64,000 nucleotides of DNA from Amycolatopsis thermalba (GTDB lineage Bacteria; Actinomycetota; Actinomycetes; Mycobacteriales; Pseudonocardiaceae), in NCBI RefSeq assembly GCF_003385215.1, contig NZ_PQHW01000006.1:62001-126000 (forward strand), written 5' to 3'. A program made the translations under genes and the position numbers. Positions within the stretch are counted from its first letter, which is position 1; every line of letters starts with the position of its first letter. The notes under the pieces are model-generated. The model saw nothing but the letters and a program-made list of their open reading frames with translations, searched no databases and had not been told where the DNA came from. This document shows positions 63,675-64,000 of the stretch, one piece after another.

Positions 63675-64000
63675 TCACGAACCCAGCGCCTCGCACACCG
63701 TTTCGTAGCGGGGCAGGACCGCGGTCACGCCGGTGAGGCCGAGGACGCGGGCGGGCTGACTGCTCCGCGGAGCGACCACCCGCAGCTCCCGGTCCCGCAC
63801 GTCGAGCATCGCCTGCACCCCGGCGGCGCTGAGGAACGCGACCCGGGTCAGGTCGAGCACGACCGGGCCGGGTCGCCCGGCGAGCGCCTCGGCGAGCCGG
63901 GGCGCGGTGCAGAGGTCGATCTCGCCGCTCGCGCGCACCACGCACGCCCCGGAGCGGTACTCGACGGCGAGGTCCAGCAGCCGCTCGGTGAGCGGGGTGC
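63675..64000 (-). CDS. STAS-domain protein (C-terminal part)
   Basis: The visible 108 codons are one STAS domain: LTERLLDLAVEYRSGACVVRASGEIDLCTAPRLAEALAG, VVLDLTRVAFLSAAGVQAMLDVRD and VLGLTGVTAVLPRYETVCEAL. The N-terminus runs off the window edge. FLSAAG carries the expected phosphorylatable Ser. Convergent with the STAS-HATPase fusion, it could be the antagonist partner of that kinase; this is inference. Whether the full protein has another domain cannot be seen. Confidence 0.82.
   Translation of the reverse strand, partial: TPLTERLLDLAVEYRSGACVVRASGEIDLCTAPRLAEALAGRPGPVVLDLTRVAFLSAAGVQAMLDVRDRELRVVAPRSSQPARVLGLTGVTAVLPRYETVCEALGS

Overview
This is a high-GC window of actinobacterial chromosome. 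The gene families and order point to the Pseudonocardiaceae (Amycolatopsis-like); that assignment is inferred from content only. The backbone follows the order known from Mycobacterium tuberculosis Rv2988c to Rv3015c: leuC, an IclR regulator, tRNA-Gln/tRNA-Glu, gltX, an FAA-family hydrolase, leuB, serA, ilvC-ilvN-ilvB, a CFP-6-like PH-domain protein, DoxX, an LppZ-like lipoprotein, gatB-gatA-gatC (no pfkA here), an ACT protein, ligA and a cobalamin-independent methionine-synthase-like protein. The theme is branched-chain amino acid and serine synthesis plus aminoacyl-tRNA supply (gltX, GatCAB, two tRNAs).

Layout. 1-3.9 kb: leuC start, IclR regulator with a likely leaderless promoter, AlkB-like dioxygenase, a long repeat array, two small genes. 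3.9-6.3 kb: inverted-repeat-rich leader, secreted Ser/Thr-rich protein with a C-terminal sorting-like motif, class F sortase with a lipobox, AAC(2')-I-type acetyltransferase. 6.4-15.6 kb: two tRNAs, HAD hydrolase, gltX, a frameshifted FAD monooxygenase, a second repeat array with a 128-nt hairpin, FAA hydrolase, a decayed methyltransferase, cimA with an Ile-codon leader peptide and attenuator, leuB. 15.7-23.4 kb: secreted subtilase, serA, a TetR regulator with two operators in front of two luciferase-like oxidoreductases, an orphan DUF397 protein. 23.4-32.2 kb: ilvC, ilvN, ilvB with a leader-peptide attenuator, PH-domain protein, GntR/amidase/AtzG-like operon, ilvD. 32.2-41.5 kb: DoxX, serine hydrolase, a shortened VOC protein, hydroxyacid dehydrogenase, LppZ-like lipoprotein, a 21-bp tandem repeat beside an oxidase remnant, GatCAB, ACT protein. 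41.5-51.8 kb: MMPL exporter with divergent MarR, a dehydrogenase, a probably broken small membrane gene, ligA, methionine-synthase-like protein, scramblase-like and metallo-beta-lactamase proteins. 51.8-64 kb: IS5-type element, small ORF coupled to a fatty acid desaturase, acyl-CoA synthetase, a repeat array running into an ArsR gene, MFS exporter, paired ABC exporter subunits, TetR, a STAS-HATPase fusion and a partial STAS protein.

Two signals stand out. First, four convergent gene junctions (about 1.9-2.9, 10.4-10.7, 36.5 and 56.3-56.9 kb) carry degenerate repeat arrays; in two of them the repeat core is the last codons and stop of one flanking gene. Second, cimA and ilvB each have a short leader peptide rich in branched-chain codons ahead of a terminator. 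Many genes also have a -10-like hexamer exactly 6-7 nt before the start codon, suggesting leaderless transcripts. Several genes are visibly decayed or frameshifted.
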